A stretch of 54,944 bases of DNA from CAG-177 sp964587915 (GCA_964587915.1 CAZPMK010000009.1:1-54944), one strand, 5' to 3'; counted from the stretch's first letter, positions 31,914-41,584 are shown. A program made the numbers and translations. Notes: generated by a model not told the origin, from the letters alone.

Positions 31914-33284
31914 ATGGCTGATTTTGAAACGCTGAGAAAAGAAAATCCCGAATTTCTCTACGAGAGCTATTCCGTTACACGCCGTGACGGTGAAATTGAG
32001 CTTTCCTTTCGCTTCTCCATGGGTGACACGGTATTCACGCCGACGACCCGAATTAAAACCGAAAATCTGAAAATCTTAAACGCCTTTGATTCAAGCACCG
32101 CAAGGAAAATCGTCTTTTGTCTGGGCATGACGGAGACAGTCAGCTATTGGAAAGCCGCCTGTCCGCCGAAAGTTCGCGTGCTGTGCGGCAGCCTTGATGA
32201 CGAGGATATCCTGTGGTTCAAAAAGCTGTGGTTCAGCGGCCTCGGAGAATTTTTCTACAGGAACAATATCACAACGGATTTTGAATCGTTCGTTGAAATC
32301 GTCTGCGAGGGAGAACCGATTTATTCTGAAAAGAAATTTAATTCCTCGGGCATAAATATTATTCCCGTGGGCGGCGGCAAGGACAGTGCGGTGACAACGG
32401 AGCTGATGTCGTCCTTCCGAGATAAAAATATGTTTTTCACCGTCAACGACCAGCAGGCAAGGACAGATTGTGTGCTTGCGGCGGGCTACGGCGAGGACAG
32501 AATCATCAAGACCTACCGCACGATTGACTCGAATTTGCTCGAGCTTAACCGTCGCGGATATTTGAACGGTCACACTCCGTTTTCGGCAATAGTGGCGTTT
32601 CTCGGCTGCTACTGTGCCTATATTATCGGAGCGGAAAATATAATTCTTTCAAACGAATCGAGTGCCAACGAATCGAATATCAGCGGTGCCGAGGTCAATC
32701 ATCAATATTCAAAATCGTATGAATTTGAAAAGGACTTCTGCGATTTTACCGCAAAGAATTTCTGCGGCGGGATTCATTATTTCAGCCTGCTCAGACCCTT
32801 CAATGAAGCACAGATTGCAAAAATGTTTGCCGCATATCCGAAGTATCTCGGCGTTTTTCGCTCCTGCAATGCGGGAAGCAAGAAAAATATTTGGTGTGCG
32901 AATTGTGCAAAATGTCTTTTCGTTTTCATCATTCTTTCGCCGTTCGTTGAGAGAGACAGGCTGATCGAGGCGTTCGGTGCGGATATGCTCGATAAAAAAG
33001 AGCTTACGGAGGAATTTGAGGGCTTGTGCGGATTTTCCGGCGTAAAGCCGTTTGAATGCGTAGGTACTGCTCGAGAGGTATGTGCGATGCTCGAGCTTAC
33101 GCTCAAAAAATTCGCAGGAGAGGAAAAGCCGTTCCTTCTTTCCGAATACGAAAAACGCCGCAATCCCGTTTCTCTTGAAGAAATAAAGGGGCTGTTCGGC
33201 GAATATAACGATATTAACGGCGTCGGCGAAAAATTCATTCCGACGGTCAAGGAGATGTATAAATATGTTTCGGCAATTGATTGA
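31914..33284 (+). CDS. murL: UDP-MurNAc-L-Ala-L-Glu epimerase MurL
   Basis: 456 aa. SYWKAACPPKVRV, GLGEFFYRN and PVGGGKDSAVTTELM (an ATP-pyrophosphatase-like loop), then ILSNESSANESN and a Cys-rich CANCAKCLF segment, match MurL as described in Xanthomonas. As known there, MurD2 adds L-Glu to UDP-MurNAc-L-Ala and MurL then converts the terminal L-Glu to D-Glu using ATP. The next gene is a MurD-type ligase whose start lies inside the murL end (20 nt overlap), exactly the expected partner. Cytoplasmic. Confidence 0.88.
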   Translation: MADFETLRKENPEFLYESYSVTRRDGEIELSFRFSMGDTVFTPTTRIKTENLKILNAFDSSTARKIVFCLGMTETVSYWKAACPPKVRVLCGSLDDEDILWFKKLWFSGLGEFFYRNNITTDFESFVEIVCEGEPIYSEKKFNSSGINIIPVGGGKDSAVTTELMSSFRDKNMFFTVNDQQARTDCVLAAGYGEDRIIKTYRTIDSNLLELNRRGYLNGHTPFSAIVAFLGCYCAYIIGAENIILSNESSANESNISGAEVNHQYSKSYEFEKDFCDFTAKNFCGGIHYFSLLRPFNEAQIAKMFAAYPKYLGVFRSCNAGSKKNIWCANCAKCLFVFIILSPFVERDRLIEAFGADMLDKKELTEEFEGLCGFSGVKPFECVGTAREVCAMLELTLKKFAGEEKPFLLSEYEKRRNPVSLEEIKGLFGEYNDINGVGEKFIPTVKEMYKYVSAID

Positions 33285-34566
33285 ATATCTTAACGAGCGG
33301 CGTGTGCTGATTCTCGGCTTCGGCAGAGAGGGACGTTCCACCTACGATATGATACGCCGTCACCTGCCCGATAAGCATTTGGGAATAGGCGATGTTCGGG
33401 ATATCGACCTGCATGACGGCAATGTTACCGTCTACGGCGGCGACTGCTATTTTGATGCGATGAAGGATTACGACCTTGTAATAAAAACCCCCGGAATTGC
33501 ATTCACCGATGTTGAGATTCCCGAGGGTGTTGAGGTTACGTGCCAGACCGACCTCTTTCTGCGTTTTTCGCAATGCACCTGCATCGGCGTAACGGGAACA
33601 AAGGGCAAGACCACCACCTCGACGCTGATATATCAAATGGTGAAAAAGGCAGGCAAGAACGCCTGTCTAATAGGAAATATCGGCATTCCCGTGCTTGACC
33701 GTCTTGAAAGCGGAGAGCCTGAAATTGCCGTTATAGAAATGTCGTCGCACCAATTGGAGTTCACCACCGCTTCGCCGCACGTTGCGGTAATGACGAATAT
33801 TTACCCCGAACACCTTGACCACTACAACGGCTTCGAGGGCTACGTTGCGGCAAAGATGAATATTCTCCGTCATCAGACCGACTGTGACTATTTCATCTGC
33901 AACGCTTTTCAGGATTTTGCGAAATATTTTGATTTTTCGCTTGTTGTTCCCACCGTTTTGCGTGTCTGCTCCGACGGTTCGCGTGAGGATGAGCCTCTGC
34001 TCAAGGCGGTTGCCGAAAACGAGAGACTTGCGGGCAGTCACAACAGGCTGAATGTCTGCCTTGCGGCGGCGGCAGTCAGATGTCTCGGAATCGAGGAAGA
34101 GGCAATAATCGAGGCGGTTCGTGATTTTGCCGGAATAGAAAACAGAATGGAGCCCGTCGGCGAATACGGCGGAATTAAGTTCGTCAACGATTCGATAGCA
34201 ACCATTCCCAAGGCGGTTGAATGTGCCGTTGAAGCTCTCGGTGATGTTGATTCCCTGATTTTCGGCGGAATGGACAGAGGCATAGGCTATGATGAATTTG
34301 TTGAATTTCTCAAAACCTGCCCGATAAGAAATCTCATCGGCTTGCCCGACACGGGTACTCGCCTTTGTGAGGAAATCATCGCACAGGGCTGCACGAAAAA
34401 TATTATTCTTGCCGAGGATATGGAGCAGGCGGTGGATGCCGCATTCCGCTTCACCGAAAAGGGCAAGACCTGCCTTATGTCTCCCGCCGCTTCAAGCTAC
34501 AATGTCTACAAGGATTTTGAGCATAAGGGAAATCATTTCAAAACGCTTGTTAAAAATCACGATTAA
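33265..34566 (+). CDS. murD2: MurD-type ligase, probably L-Glu-specific MurD2
   Basis: 433 aa, ATG ten bases after GGAG within the murL end. Mur ligase motifs: P-loop GVTGTKGKTTT, EMSSHQLEF, NIYPEHLDHYN, GSHNRLNV and FVNDSIATIPKA. MurD ligases join glutamate to UDP-MurNAc-L-Ala with ATP. General MurD uses D-Glu; coupling to murL implies that this one uses L-Glu, which is inference from context. If a standard murD and murI exist elsewhere, the two routes would coexist. Confidence 0.88.
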   Translation: MFRQLIEYLNERRVLILGFGREGRSTYDMIRRHLPDKHLGIGDVRDIDLHDGNVTVYGGDCYFDAMKDYDLVIKTPGIAFTDVEIPEGVEVTCQTDLFLRFSQCTCIGVTGTKGKTTTSTLIYQMVKKAGKNACLIGNIGIPVLDRLESGEPEIAVIEMSSHQLEFTTASPHVAVMTNIYPEHLDHYNGFEGYVAAKMNILRHQTDCDYFICNAFQDFAKYFDFSLVVPTVLRVCSDGSREDEPLLKAVAENERLAGSHNRLNVCLAAAAVRCLGIEEEAIIEAVRDFAGIENRMEPVGEYGGIKFVNDSIATIPKAVECAVEALGDVDSLIFGGMDRGIGYDEFVEFLKTCPIRNLIGLPDTGTRLCEEIIAQGCTKNIILAEDMEQAVDAAFRFTEKGKTCLMSPAASSYNVYKDFEHKGNHFKTLVKNHD

Positions 34567-34595
34567 GGAGCTGTTCCGAGAAAGGAAGGTATCGC

Positions 34596-37500
34596 ATGAC
34601 GGAGCTTAAATATTGGGAGAACCCGTATATCATAAAAGAAAATAAAGAGGACGGTCACAACACCGCCCCGACCTATCCCACCGTTAAGGCGGCTCTTGAC
34701 GGCGGAGAGGCACCGCTGAGAGTTTCGCTCAACGGAACGTGGAAATTTTATTGGCAGCAGGGCGTTGACGATATCCGCACGGATTATTATGCCGACGGCT
34801 TTGACGATTCCTCATGGGACGATATAACCGTTCCGTCGCTGTGGCAGTTAAAGGGCTACGGAAAGCCGATATATCTTTGTTCCTATCTTCCGAACGCTCT
34901 TTCAACGGTGAAAAGTGAAATTCCGAAAATAAATCATTCACTCAACGAGATAGGAATCTACCGCCGCGAATTTGAAATAGGCGATGAATTTTCGGGCAAA
35001 GAAATATTTATTCATTTCGGTGCGGTGAAAGCAGGATTTTTCCTCTACATAAACGGTCATTATGCAGGATATTCCCAAGGCTCGATGACTCCCGCCGAAT
35101 TTGATATCACCGAATACGCAAAAATCGGCAAAAATCAAATCACCGTGGAGGTCTATCGCTATACGGACGGCACATATCTTGAAGATCAGGATATGTGGTT
35201 CCTCTCGGGAATTTACAGAGATGTTTATGTTTACGGCGAGGAAAAGTTGTGTATTCGCGATATCTTTGCGAACGCCTCTCTCGATGATGAATATAAAAAC
35301 GGTGTGCTAAAGCTCGAAATTACGCTTAAAAATTATGAGCTTCCCGCAGATTGCACCGTTGAGGCGGCACTTCAGGTTGGCGGAAAGGCAAAGAAAATAG
35401 CCGCTGAAAAGCTCACCGCCGCAAAGGGCAAGACCGTTCTTGAATTTTCACATACAGAAGAAAATGTCAAGGCGTGGTCAGCGGAGGAGCCTAATCTCTA
35501 CAAGCTGGTTGTGTCCCTGAAGCAGGGCAGAAAAACTCTCGGTGCAAAGTGCATACGCATCGGCTTTAAGAAAATTGAAATTAAAGGAAACGTTCTGTTT
35601 GTCAACGGCAAGCGTGTTATCATCAAGGGCGTGAACCGTCATGATTTTGACCCCGATAACGGCTGGGCTGTTCCCCTCGAAAGATATTATCAGGACCTTC
35701 ATTTGATGAAGCGAGCCAACATAAACGCAATTCGCACAAGTCACTATCCCAACGCCGAGATATTCTATGAGCTTTGCGATGAGCTGGGCTTTTATGTAAT
35801 GGACGAGGCGGATGTTGAAAGTCACGGTGTTCGCCGTAAAAATTGCCCCGGTGACAATCCCGAATTTAAGCAGGCGGTTGAGGACAGGGCGGAGCGTATG
35901 GTTCTGCGTGACAGAAGTCATGCCTGCGTATGCTTCTGGTCCCTCGGCAATGAGGCGGGCGACGGCAGTAATTTTGTCTATGAGAAGAAAGCAATCCTTG
36001 CTCTTGACAGCTCCCGACCCATACACTACGAGGGAGATTTTGACTTCCAAAAGAGCGATTTTATCAGCAGAATGTATCCTGTTGAATCGATAGTCGATAA
36101 GCTCAGACACAAAGAAGAAATCAAAACGACGTTTTACGATAACGTTGCGAACGTCCTTGCCGCAGACAACAAGCCTGTTCCTGCCGAGGTATACGAGACT
36201 CATCCCGTCATCTATTGCGAATATGCCCACGCCATGGAAAACAGCCTCGGCAATTTCAAGGAATATGTTGACGATTTTGAACGTTATGAGCATATGTGCG
36301 GCGGATTTATCTGGGATTATGTTGACCAGTCGATACGCAAAATCGAGGACGGCGAGGAAAAATGGCTCTACGGCGGAGATTTCGACGAGGGCAATACGAG
36401 CTTTTATTTCTGTGCAAACGGAATTATAACGGCGGACAGAATCCCGCAGCCCTCATATTACGAGGTCAAAAATGTATATTCAAGCCTTGAAGCGGCTGAC
36501 TGCGATGCGGCACGAGGCAAAATAATCATCAAAAATAAAAATCTTTTCGTTTCCACCGAGGATGTTGCTCTGCATTGGAGCGTAACCGTTGACGGCGAGA
36601 GCGTAAAGAGCGGAGAAATAACCGATTTTGTTGTTGAACCGCAGTCCGAAAAAGAGCTTGATTTGCCCGTTGATCTCTCGGATTTCCCCGAGGGCGAGGT
36701 GATTCTCACGGTATCGTTCCACTTAAAGAACGCAACGCCGTGGGCAGAGGCAGGATACGAGATTAGCTTCAATCAGCTCATGCTCCGAGAAATGACCGCC
36801 GCAAAGAAAAAGCCTGCCGTGGGCACGCTGAAATTCGCCCAAAAGGGACAGAATGTGAACATAATCGGCGACGGCTTTACCGCAAAAATCACGGCGGGTG
36901 CTCTTTCGTCGCTTGCCTATGACGGCAAGGAGCTTATTGAGGACGGTGCTCCGATGAGACCCGATTTCTTCCGTGCTCTGACCGATAACGACAGGGGATA
37001 TCTCAATTTTGCTCCCACCTTTGCAGGTGTTCATCCGCTCTATCAATGGAAACGCACCACCAATCAGACCGTGGCATCATCGGTTAAAGCGGCATCCACG
37101 CCGTCGGGAGTTGAGGTAACGGTTAAATGGAAGGCACCGTTTGTTGCAGGTGTTTCAACGGTTTATCTGTTCTCACCCGCAGGAGATGTGACGGTGAAGC
37201 ACACGGCGGCAGGATTGTTACTTCCCATGCTCAAGGTCGGTGTCCGTATGGGAATAAAGAGCACGCTTGAAAATGTATCGTGGTACGGCAGAGGTCCGCA
37301 GGAAACCTATTGTGACCGCAAGACGGGTGCAAAAATCGCACGTCACACCTCCACCGTTGCAAAGCTCGAGCATAGATATATGCGTCCGCAGGAGAACGGT
37401 CACCGCACCGATGTCCGCTCCCTTGAAATCACCGATTCCGCAGGCACGGGATTTGTCGTTGAGTCAATGGATATTCCGTTCGGCTTCAATCTCGGCTACT

Positions 37501-37691
37501 ACACTCCCGAAAAGCTCGACAAGGCAAAGCATCTTTTTGAGCTTGAAAAGGATAACTGCATAACTCTCTGCCTTGACGCGGCACAGAGAGGTGTCGGCGG
37601 AGATATGCCCGGCTGTGCGTATCTTCATAAGCCCTATAAGCTCAAGAGCGGAAAGAGCTATTCCTTTGAGTTCAGAATTTCCAAGAAATAA
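34596..37691 (+). CDS. lacZ: Beta-galactosidase, glycoside hydrolase family 2 (LacZ type)
   Basis: 1031 aa, the length of E. coli LacZ-type enzymes, ATG behind GGAAGG. Motifs: DQDMWFLSGIYRDVY (sugar-binding), NINAIRTSHYPN, MDEADVESHG, acid/base Glu in FWSLGNEAGDG and nucleophile Glu in VIYCEYAHAMENS, FIWDYVDQ, then the C-terminal domain with SWYGRGPQETYCDRKTGA. No signal peptide; cytoplasmic lactose or galactoside cleavage. No lac permease or regulator is adjacent; it follows murD2 by 29 bp without a terminator, so the expression link may be accidental. Confidence 0.95.
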   Translation: MTELKYWENPYIIKENKEDGHNTAPTYPTVKAALDGGEAPLRVSLNGTWKFYWQQGVDDIRTDYYADGFDDSSWDDITVPSLWQLKGYGKPIYLCSYLPNALSTVKSEIPKINHSLNEIGIYRREFEIGDEFSGKEIFIHFGAVKAGFFLYINGHYAGYSQGSMTPAEFDITEYAKIGKNQITVEVYRYTDGTYLEDQDMWFLSGIYRDVYVYGEEKLCIRDIFANASLDDEYKNGVLKLEITLKNYELPADCTVEAALQVGGKAKKIAAEKLTAAKGKTVLEFSHTEENVKAWSAEEPNLYKLVVSLKQGRKTLGAKCIRIGFKKIEIKGNVLFVNGKRVIIKGVNRHDFDPDNGWAVPLERYYQDLHLMKRANINAIRTSHYPNAEIFYELCDELGFYVMDEADVESHGVRRKNCPGDNPEFKQAVEDRAERMVLRDRSHACVCFWSLGNEAGDGSNFVYEKKAILALDSSRPIHYEGDFDFQKSDFISRMYPVESIVDKLRHKEEIKTTFYDNVANVLAADNKPVPAEVYETHPVIYCEYAHAMENSLGNFKEYVDDFERYEHMCGGFIWDYVDQSIRKIEDGEEKWLYGGDFDEGNTSFYFCANGIITADRIPQPSYYEVKNVYSSLEAADCDAARGKIIIKNKNLFVSTEDVALHWSVTVDGESVKSGEITDFVVEPQSEKELDLPVDLSDFPEGEVILTVSFHLKNATPWAEAGYEISFNQLMLREMTAAKKKPAVGTLKFAQKGQNVNIIGDGFTAKITAGALSSLAYDGKELIEDGAPMRPDFFRALTDNDRGYLNFAPTFAGVHPLYQWKRTTNQTVASSVKAASTPSGVEVTVKWKAPFVAGVSTVYLFSPAGDVTVKHTAAGLLLPMLKVGVRMGIKSTLENVSWYGRGPQETYCDRKTGAKIARHTSTVAKLEHRYMRPQENGHRTDVRSLEITDSAGTGFVVESMDIPFGFNLGYYTPEKLDKAKHLFELEKDNCITLCLDAAQRGVGGDMPGCAYLHKPYKLKSGKSYSFEFRISKK

Positions 37692-37700
37692 GGTATTGCA

Positions 37701-38171
37701 ATGAACAAAACGAATGTAATGCGGCTTCTCGAAGCGGCGAAAATTCCCTATGAGCTTATGGAGTACGAGGTGGACGAAAACGACCTCTCGGGAATGCACA
37801 TAGCTCGGGAGCTTAACGAGGATCCGTCACGGATATTCAAAACGCTTGTGTTTTCGGGTGAAAAAAACGGCTTCGGCGTGTGCTGTATTCCCGCCTGCGA
37901 GGAGCTTGACCTCAAAAAGGTTGCAAAAATTTTCGGCGAAAAGAAAATTGAAATGCTCCATGTCAAGGATTTGCTGAAAACCACGGGATATATCAGAGGC
38001 GGCTGTTCGCCGATAGGAATGAAAAAGCAGTTCCCGACCGTAATCGACGAAACTGCAATACTGTTTGATAAAATTTATGTCAGTGCCGGTATGAGAGGTG
38101 CCGCCGTCGGCGTTGAGCCGCAGGTGCTTGCCGATTATATCGGAGCGAAAATGCTTGATGTGACAGTATGA
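37701..38171 (+). CDS. ybaK: Cys-tRNA(Pro)/Cys-tRNA deacylase YbaK
   Basis: 156 aa, full length. Typical YbaK/EbsC pattern: TNVMRLLEAAKIPYE at the N-terminus, Lys of RIFKTLVF, GYIRGGCSPIGMKK and AGMRGAAVGVEP at the C-terminus. It hydrolyses Cys-tRNA(Pro) formed by prolyl-tRNA synthetase. Nine bases after lacZ; a bidirectional terminator follows. Confidence 0.93.
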   Translation: MNKTNVMRLLEAAKIPYELMEYEVDENDLSGMHIARELNEDPSRIFKTLVFSGEKNGFGVCCIPACEELDLKKVAKIFGEKKIEMLHVKDLLKTTGYIRGGCSPIGMKKQFPTVIDETAILFDKIYVSAGMRGAAVGVEPQVLADYIGAKMLDVTV

Positions 38172-38173
38172 AA

Positions 38174-38208
38174 AATGACCGTAGTTGCTTAGTGCAGCTG
38201 CGGTCATT
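38174..38208. terminator. Bidirectional terminator after ybaK
   Basis: AATGACCGTAGTTGC pairs with GCAGCTGCGGTCATT (15-bp stem with G-U pairs), loop TTAGT. It lies between the convergent ybaK and lipoprotein genes. Confidence 0.7.
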
Positions 38209-38260
38209 ATTGTTGCGGTTTAAGGCTCAATTCCGTTCGTGGTGTCCGTGATTTCTCGAT

Positions 38261-38710
38261 TTATGCACCCGTTGAATCTTCGAGATATTGATATTTAATC
38301 GTGTAGCTTTCACGCAAAAGTGCAAGGTCCTCGGAAAAAACGGAATATGAGGCGATTTTTTCATCAAGGGCAACAAGCCACATGGAATCGTCAAATTCCG
38401 CACTCGTTCCGTCCAATTCTTTCTTTGCATTTGTGTACGCTTCAAGATTGTTGTAGAAATAATATGAGCATTCGGCGGACTTTTTTTCACCGATGTAGTC
38501 GGCAACAACATACTTGACAAAATTATTTCCGTGTGCATAAGCGACGATTCTGTCGGTATTATAAGTAATGCCGAAGCTCGCAATTTTTTCGAGCTGGTCA
38601 TCATTTACGGGGATTTGCGTAAATTCGCCGTCGTGCGTACTGCCCGTGCAGGCGGAAAAGACGGTGAGCACCGTTGCGATAAGAAGAATAACGCCGATAA
38701 TCTTTTTCAT
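38261..38710 (-). CDS. Small lipoprotein of unknown function
   Basis: 149 aa from the ATG at 38710, behind GGAG; the longer frame has no site. A lipoprotein signal peptide (MKKIIGVILLIATVLTVF) ends in the lipobox FSAC with Cys at residue 21. The mature part is acidic, with many Tyr, and probably one small alpha/beta domain (VKYVVADYIGEKKSAECSYY). Attached to the outer face of the membrane. Function unknown. Confidence 0.8.
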   Translation of the reverse strand: MKKIIGVILLIATVLTVFSACTGSTHDGEFTQIPVNDDQLEKIASFGITYNTDRIVAYAHGNNFVKYVVADYIGEKKSAECSYYFYNNLEAYTNAKKELDGTSAEFDDSMWLVALDEKIASYSVFSEDLALLRESYTIKYQYLEDSTGA

Positions 38711-38795
38711 AACACATTCTCCATAGCTGTTTTTAAACATTATATATAATGCCCGCAAAAAAGTCAAACATTTTAGACTAATTTGGATTTTTTGC

Positions 38796-38824
38796 TTGAC
38801 AATTTCCTTTGCTTCTGCTATAAT
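38796..38824 (+). promoter_or_regulatory. Perfect sigma-A promoter of tRNA-Gly
   Basis: TTGACA (38796-38801), 17 bp, TATAAT (38819-38824), 13 bp before the first tRNA base. Confidence 0.9.
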
Positions 38825-38837
38825 CTTTTTTGCAGTT

Positions 38838-38913
38838 GCGGATGTAGCTCATCCGGTAGAGCGCCACCTTGCCAAGGTGGAGGTAGCGAGTTCGAGCCTC
38901 GTCATCCGCTCCA
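38838..38913 (+). tRNA. tRNA-Gly (GCC anticodon)
   Basis: 76 nt with acceptor GCGGATG/CATCCGC, D-arm GCTC/GAGC, anticodon stem CCACC-TTGCCAA-GGTGG giving GCC, T-arm GCGAG-TTCGAGC-CTCGT, and encoded CCA. Own promoter and terminator, so a monocistronic tRNA unit. Confidence 0.97.
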
Positions 38914-38914
38914 T

Positions 38915-38943
38915 AAAGCACCGACTTTGTCGGTGCTTTTTTA
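38915..38943 (+). terminator. Terminator of tRNA-Gly
   Basis: AAAGCACCGAC (38915-38925) pairs with GTCGGTGCTTT (38929-38939), loop TTT, then more T. Confidence 0.9.
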
Positions 38944-39120
38944 CTACCGGATTGGTGCCCGCCTTGAAGCGGCGTATTGCTCCTTATTTCTTCACTTTAC
39001 CGCCTCACTTCATCTGCCACAGGCGGCGTTTCGGCAGTTCGCCCCCTACAGGGGAGGCAAATACAAATCACAGCTTTCTGCTGAAACCTCCGCATTCCTA
39101 ACTCCTGACAGCCTAAAGCC
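38944..39120. repeat. Non-coding spacer with hairpin, possible repeat element
   Basis: I see no gene. The stretch contains CCCC-TACA-GGGG as a perfect mini-hairpin and CGCATTCCTAACTCC-like wording that looks like an interspersed element of gut clostridia. No second copy is visible in the window, so the repeat idea is untested. Confidence 0.25.
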
Positions 39121-39142
39121 TTACATTTCAAAGAGGTGACTT

Positions 39143-39844
39143 ATGCAAAAGCGATACAATACAGAAAAAATGCAAAATTTCCGCGATCTCGGCGGCTATC
39201 CCTGTGACGGCGGCGTTACCGCATACGGCAGGGTGTTCCGCTGCGGAGTGCCGGACGGAGCGAGCGAGAGTGACATCGAGCTGATAAAGGCTCTCGGCAT
39301 TCGCAGGATTTTCGATTTGCGGGGCAAAAACGAGTGCGACGATTACCCGAGCGGACTTGATAAGCTCCCCGAAATCGAGCATTTTTGCATTCCCCTGCTT
39401 GAGGTCAATCCCGATACATCGAAAAATAAGACCCTCACCGAGCTGTATTCCTACAGTCTTACCGAAAATTCCGACCGATTTGCGGGCGTCCTGAGCCTCA
39501 TTGCCGAAACGGATGCACCCGTCATGTTCCATTGCTTCGGCGGAAAGGACAGAACGGGTCTGCTCTCGGCTCTCATTTTGGGAGCGGCAGGAGTGTGTGA
39601 CGAGGATATCGTTGCGGATTATCAGGTGTCTTTTACCTATCTTCGCCCGTTTTACGTTCAAAAAATTGCGGAGCATTCGCCGATAGTTTGGGAAACCGAC
39701 CTCTCCAAGCTCGAATCAAGACCCGAATACATGAGAAGCGTTCTTGATTTTCTCAGGGAGAATTACGGCGGAATACACAGATATCTTTCGCATATCGGAC
39801 TTGACGAAAAGGAAATCGCCCGTCTGTCAGGTCTCTTAAAATAA
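39143..39844 (+). CDS. Tyrosine-type protein phosphatase (Y_phosphatase_3)
   Basis: 233 aa, ATG behind AGAGGTG. N-terminal NFRDLGGYP and RVFRCGVP, then the P-loop HCFGGKDRTGLLSALIL (Cys nucleophile and Arg), and the C-terminal RPEYMRSVLDFL block. This is the family of bacterial atypical phosphatases that act on phosphotyrosine proteins or phosphoinositides, cytoplasmic here (no signal peptide). Monocistronic. Confidence 0.92.
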   Translation: MQKRYNTEKMQNFRDLGGYPCDGGVTAYGRVFRCGVPDGASESDIELIKALGIRRIFDLRGKNECDDYPSGLDKLPEIEHFCIPLLEVNPDTSKNKTLTELYSYSLTENSDRFAGVLSLIAETDAPVMFHCFGGKDRTGLLSALILGAAGVCDEDIVADYQVSFTYLRPFYVQKIAEHSPIVWETDLSKLESRPEYMRSVLDFLRENYGGIHRYLSHIGLDEKEIARLSGLLK

Positions 39845-39863
39845 CAGAAGATGATATGAAAAT

Positions 39864-39893
39864 CGACCCGTTGCACAGGCAGCGGGTCGTAAT
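39864..39893. terminator. Bidirectional terminator between convergent phosphatase and htrA genes
   Basis: CGACCCG (39864-39870) pairs with CGGGTCG (39883-39889), extended by TGC/GCA inside; TAATTTTATT follows. Confidence 0.75.
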
Positions 39894-39902
39894 TTTATTG
39901 AT

Positions 39903-41483
39903 TTAATATCCGAAAAATTCAAAGGGATTTACATATTGAACGGCGGTTGTTTCTTCGGCAATCGAGCCGCTCTTATCCTCAACGAGAGTTGCCTCAACAT
40001 CAAATGTATCGGTGGAATAATCGCTGTTTACTCTGCAAAGGGTGAGGGTGATTTTGTCGCCGACCTTGGAGTTGTCAATCTTTTCAAGGAGAATATCCGC
40101 CGTCGTCAGCTCTTCACCGTTAACCGCAATTATCATGTCATATTTTGATGCGTTAGTGCCGGAAAGTGAGCTGTTTGAGGAAATTTCATTGATGATGAGC
40201 GTTCCTGCGGGGAGTCCCTTAATCTGGGCAATCATGTTGTACTGTGCACTTGCACTGACGGGATAATAGGTGATGCCGAGCATGGGTCTGTTGGGAACGT
40301 AGCTGTAGGCGATGAGATCCTCGATTATTGCTTTTGCGGAGGTGATGGGAATTGCAAAGCCCATGCCCTCGTATTCGGTGCTGGCAATCTTCTGAGAGTT
40401 TATGCCGATGACCTGACCGTACTGATTTACAAGCATACCGCCCGAATTGCCGGGGTTAATGGCGGCGGAGTGCTGTATACATTTCATGGAATAACCGATT
40501 GAACTGCTGACGGGTCTTTGAATTGCCGAAACGCTGCCGTCGGTGAACGAACCGAAAAATTCAACGCCGCCGGGGTTGCCTATCGCATATACGGGATCGC
40601 CGACCTGCAGGGCGTTGGAGTCGCCGAATTCAGCGGCTTTAAGTCCCGTTGCCTTTATTTTGAGAACACCGATATCGGTTTTCTTGTCGTAGCCGGCTAT
40701 CTGTGCATCAAAGGTTTGACCCTCATTGGTCTGAACCTTTACGCTGACACCCGCATCGCTGATAACATGGGCACAGGTGATGATATATGTGTATTCGCCC
40801 GCGGCGTCCTCGCCCATAACAATGCCCGAGCCTTCACCTGCCGAGGAATTGGAATTGCTCGAATAAACAACGATTCCCACGTTGCTTTCTTTGAGCTTTG
40901 CGTATATCTGAGTGGGAGTGAGTGTACCCTCGATGTTTGTCTGAGTGGGGCTGACGGGAGAAGAATTGATATTCAGGCGTGCGTCCGCATCCTTGTTGTC
41001 CCGATAGGATTGCTCGTTTGACGGTGCATCAACCTTGGGGCTGTTCCCTGCCTTGAATATGGAGGCTACCCCCGTAACAATTGCAAATACAACGACAATT
41101 GCAAGGCAGGCAACAAATACTTTTATGCCTCTCTTGCCCTTTTTGGTCTGTATCGGAGCAACCGGCGGCTGATACTGCTGATACTGATACTGCGGCTGTT
41201 GATACTGCTGCTGATATTGATATTGGGGTTGCTGATATTGATATTGCGGCTGACCGCCCGTCTGCTGATTTGTGTTGAATTGGGGATTTGAACCGTAATC
41301 GGTCTGCTCCTCTACCTTTGCTTCAACGTGGGGAATGTTGTCCTCCTCATGAGCGGCACTTTCGGCAGGCTGAGTCTGTTCCTGCTCAACGGTCTGTTCT
41401 TCCGCTTGTGCCTGAGACTGCTCCTGTGCGGCAGTCTCTTCGTTTTCGTTGTTGTTCTCAAATTCTCTTGAAAATTCGTCCAT
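39903..41483 (-). CDS. HtrA/DegP-like serine protease with PDZ domain and Gln/Tyr-rich cytoplasmic tail
   Basis: 526 aa from the ATG at 41483, eight bases after AGGAGG. Residues 1-120 are acidic and then dominated by QYQYQQPQ-type low-complexity repeats; one membrane span follows (about 125-147, GIKVFVACLAIVVVFAIVTG). The protease domain has the triad His (ITCAHV), Asp (KKTDIGVL) and Ser (NPGNSGGML). A PDZ domain (about 410-505) closes the protein. It degrades misfolded or regulatory proteins outside the membrane. Located right after a two-component system, recalling the htrA neighbour of walRK in Bacilli. Confidence 0.93.
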   Translation of the reverse strand: MDEFSREFENNNENEETAAQEQSQAQAEEQTVEQEQTQPAESAAHEEDNIPHVEAKVEEQTDYGSNPQFNTNQQTGGQPQYQYQQPQYQYQQQYQQPQYQYQQYQPPVAPIQTKKGKRGIKVFVACLAIVVVFAIVTGVASIFKAGNSPKVDAPSNEQSYRDNKDADARLNINSSPVSPTQTNIEGTLTPTQIYAKLKESNVGIVVYSSNSNSSAGEGSGIVMGEDAAGEYTYIITCAHVISDAGVSVKVQTNEGQTFDAQIAGYDKKTDIGVLKIKATGLKAAEFGDSNALQVGDPVYAIGNPGGVEFFGSFTDGSVSAIQRPVSSSIGYSMKCIQHSAAINPGNSGGMLVNQYGQVIGINSQKIASTEYEGMGFAIPITSAKAIIEDLIAYSYVPNRPMLGITYYPVSASAQYNMIAQIKGLPAGTLIINEISSNSSLSGTNASKYDMIIAVNGEELTTADILLEKIDNSKVGDKITLTLCRVNSDYSTDTFDVEATLVEDKSGSIAEETTAVQYVNPFEFFGY

Positions 41484-41584
41484 AGTATTTGCCTCCTGTT
41501 GTTTATGCACTCAGTTTAACGCAAGGTTGTTAATTTGTTTTGAACTGCGGGTGAATATTCTTTCAAAAAAAATGGTTTATTTTA

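Noticed and set aside
41160..41260. CTGATATTGATATTG-type tandem repeat, considered as a CRISPR or satellite
   Set aside because: It encodes the QYQYQQPQ low-complexity segment of the HtrA protein; units are short and have no spacers.
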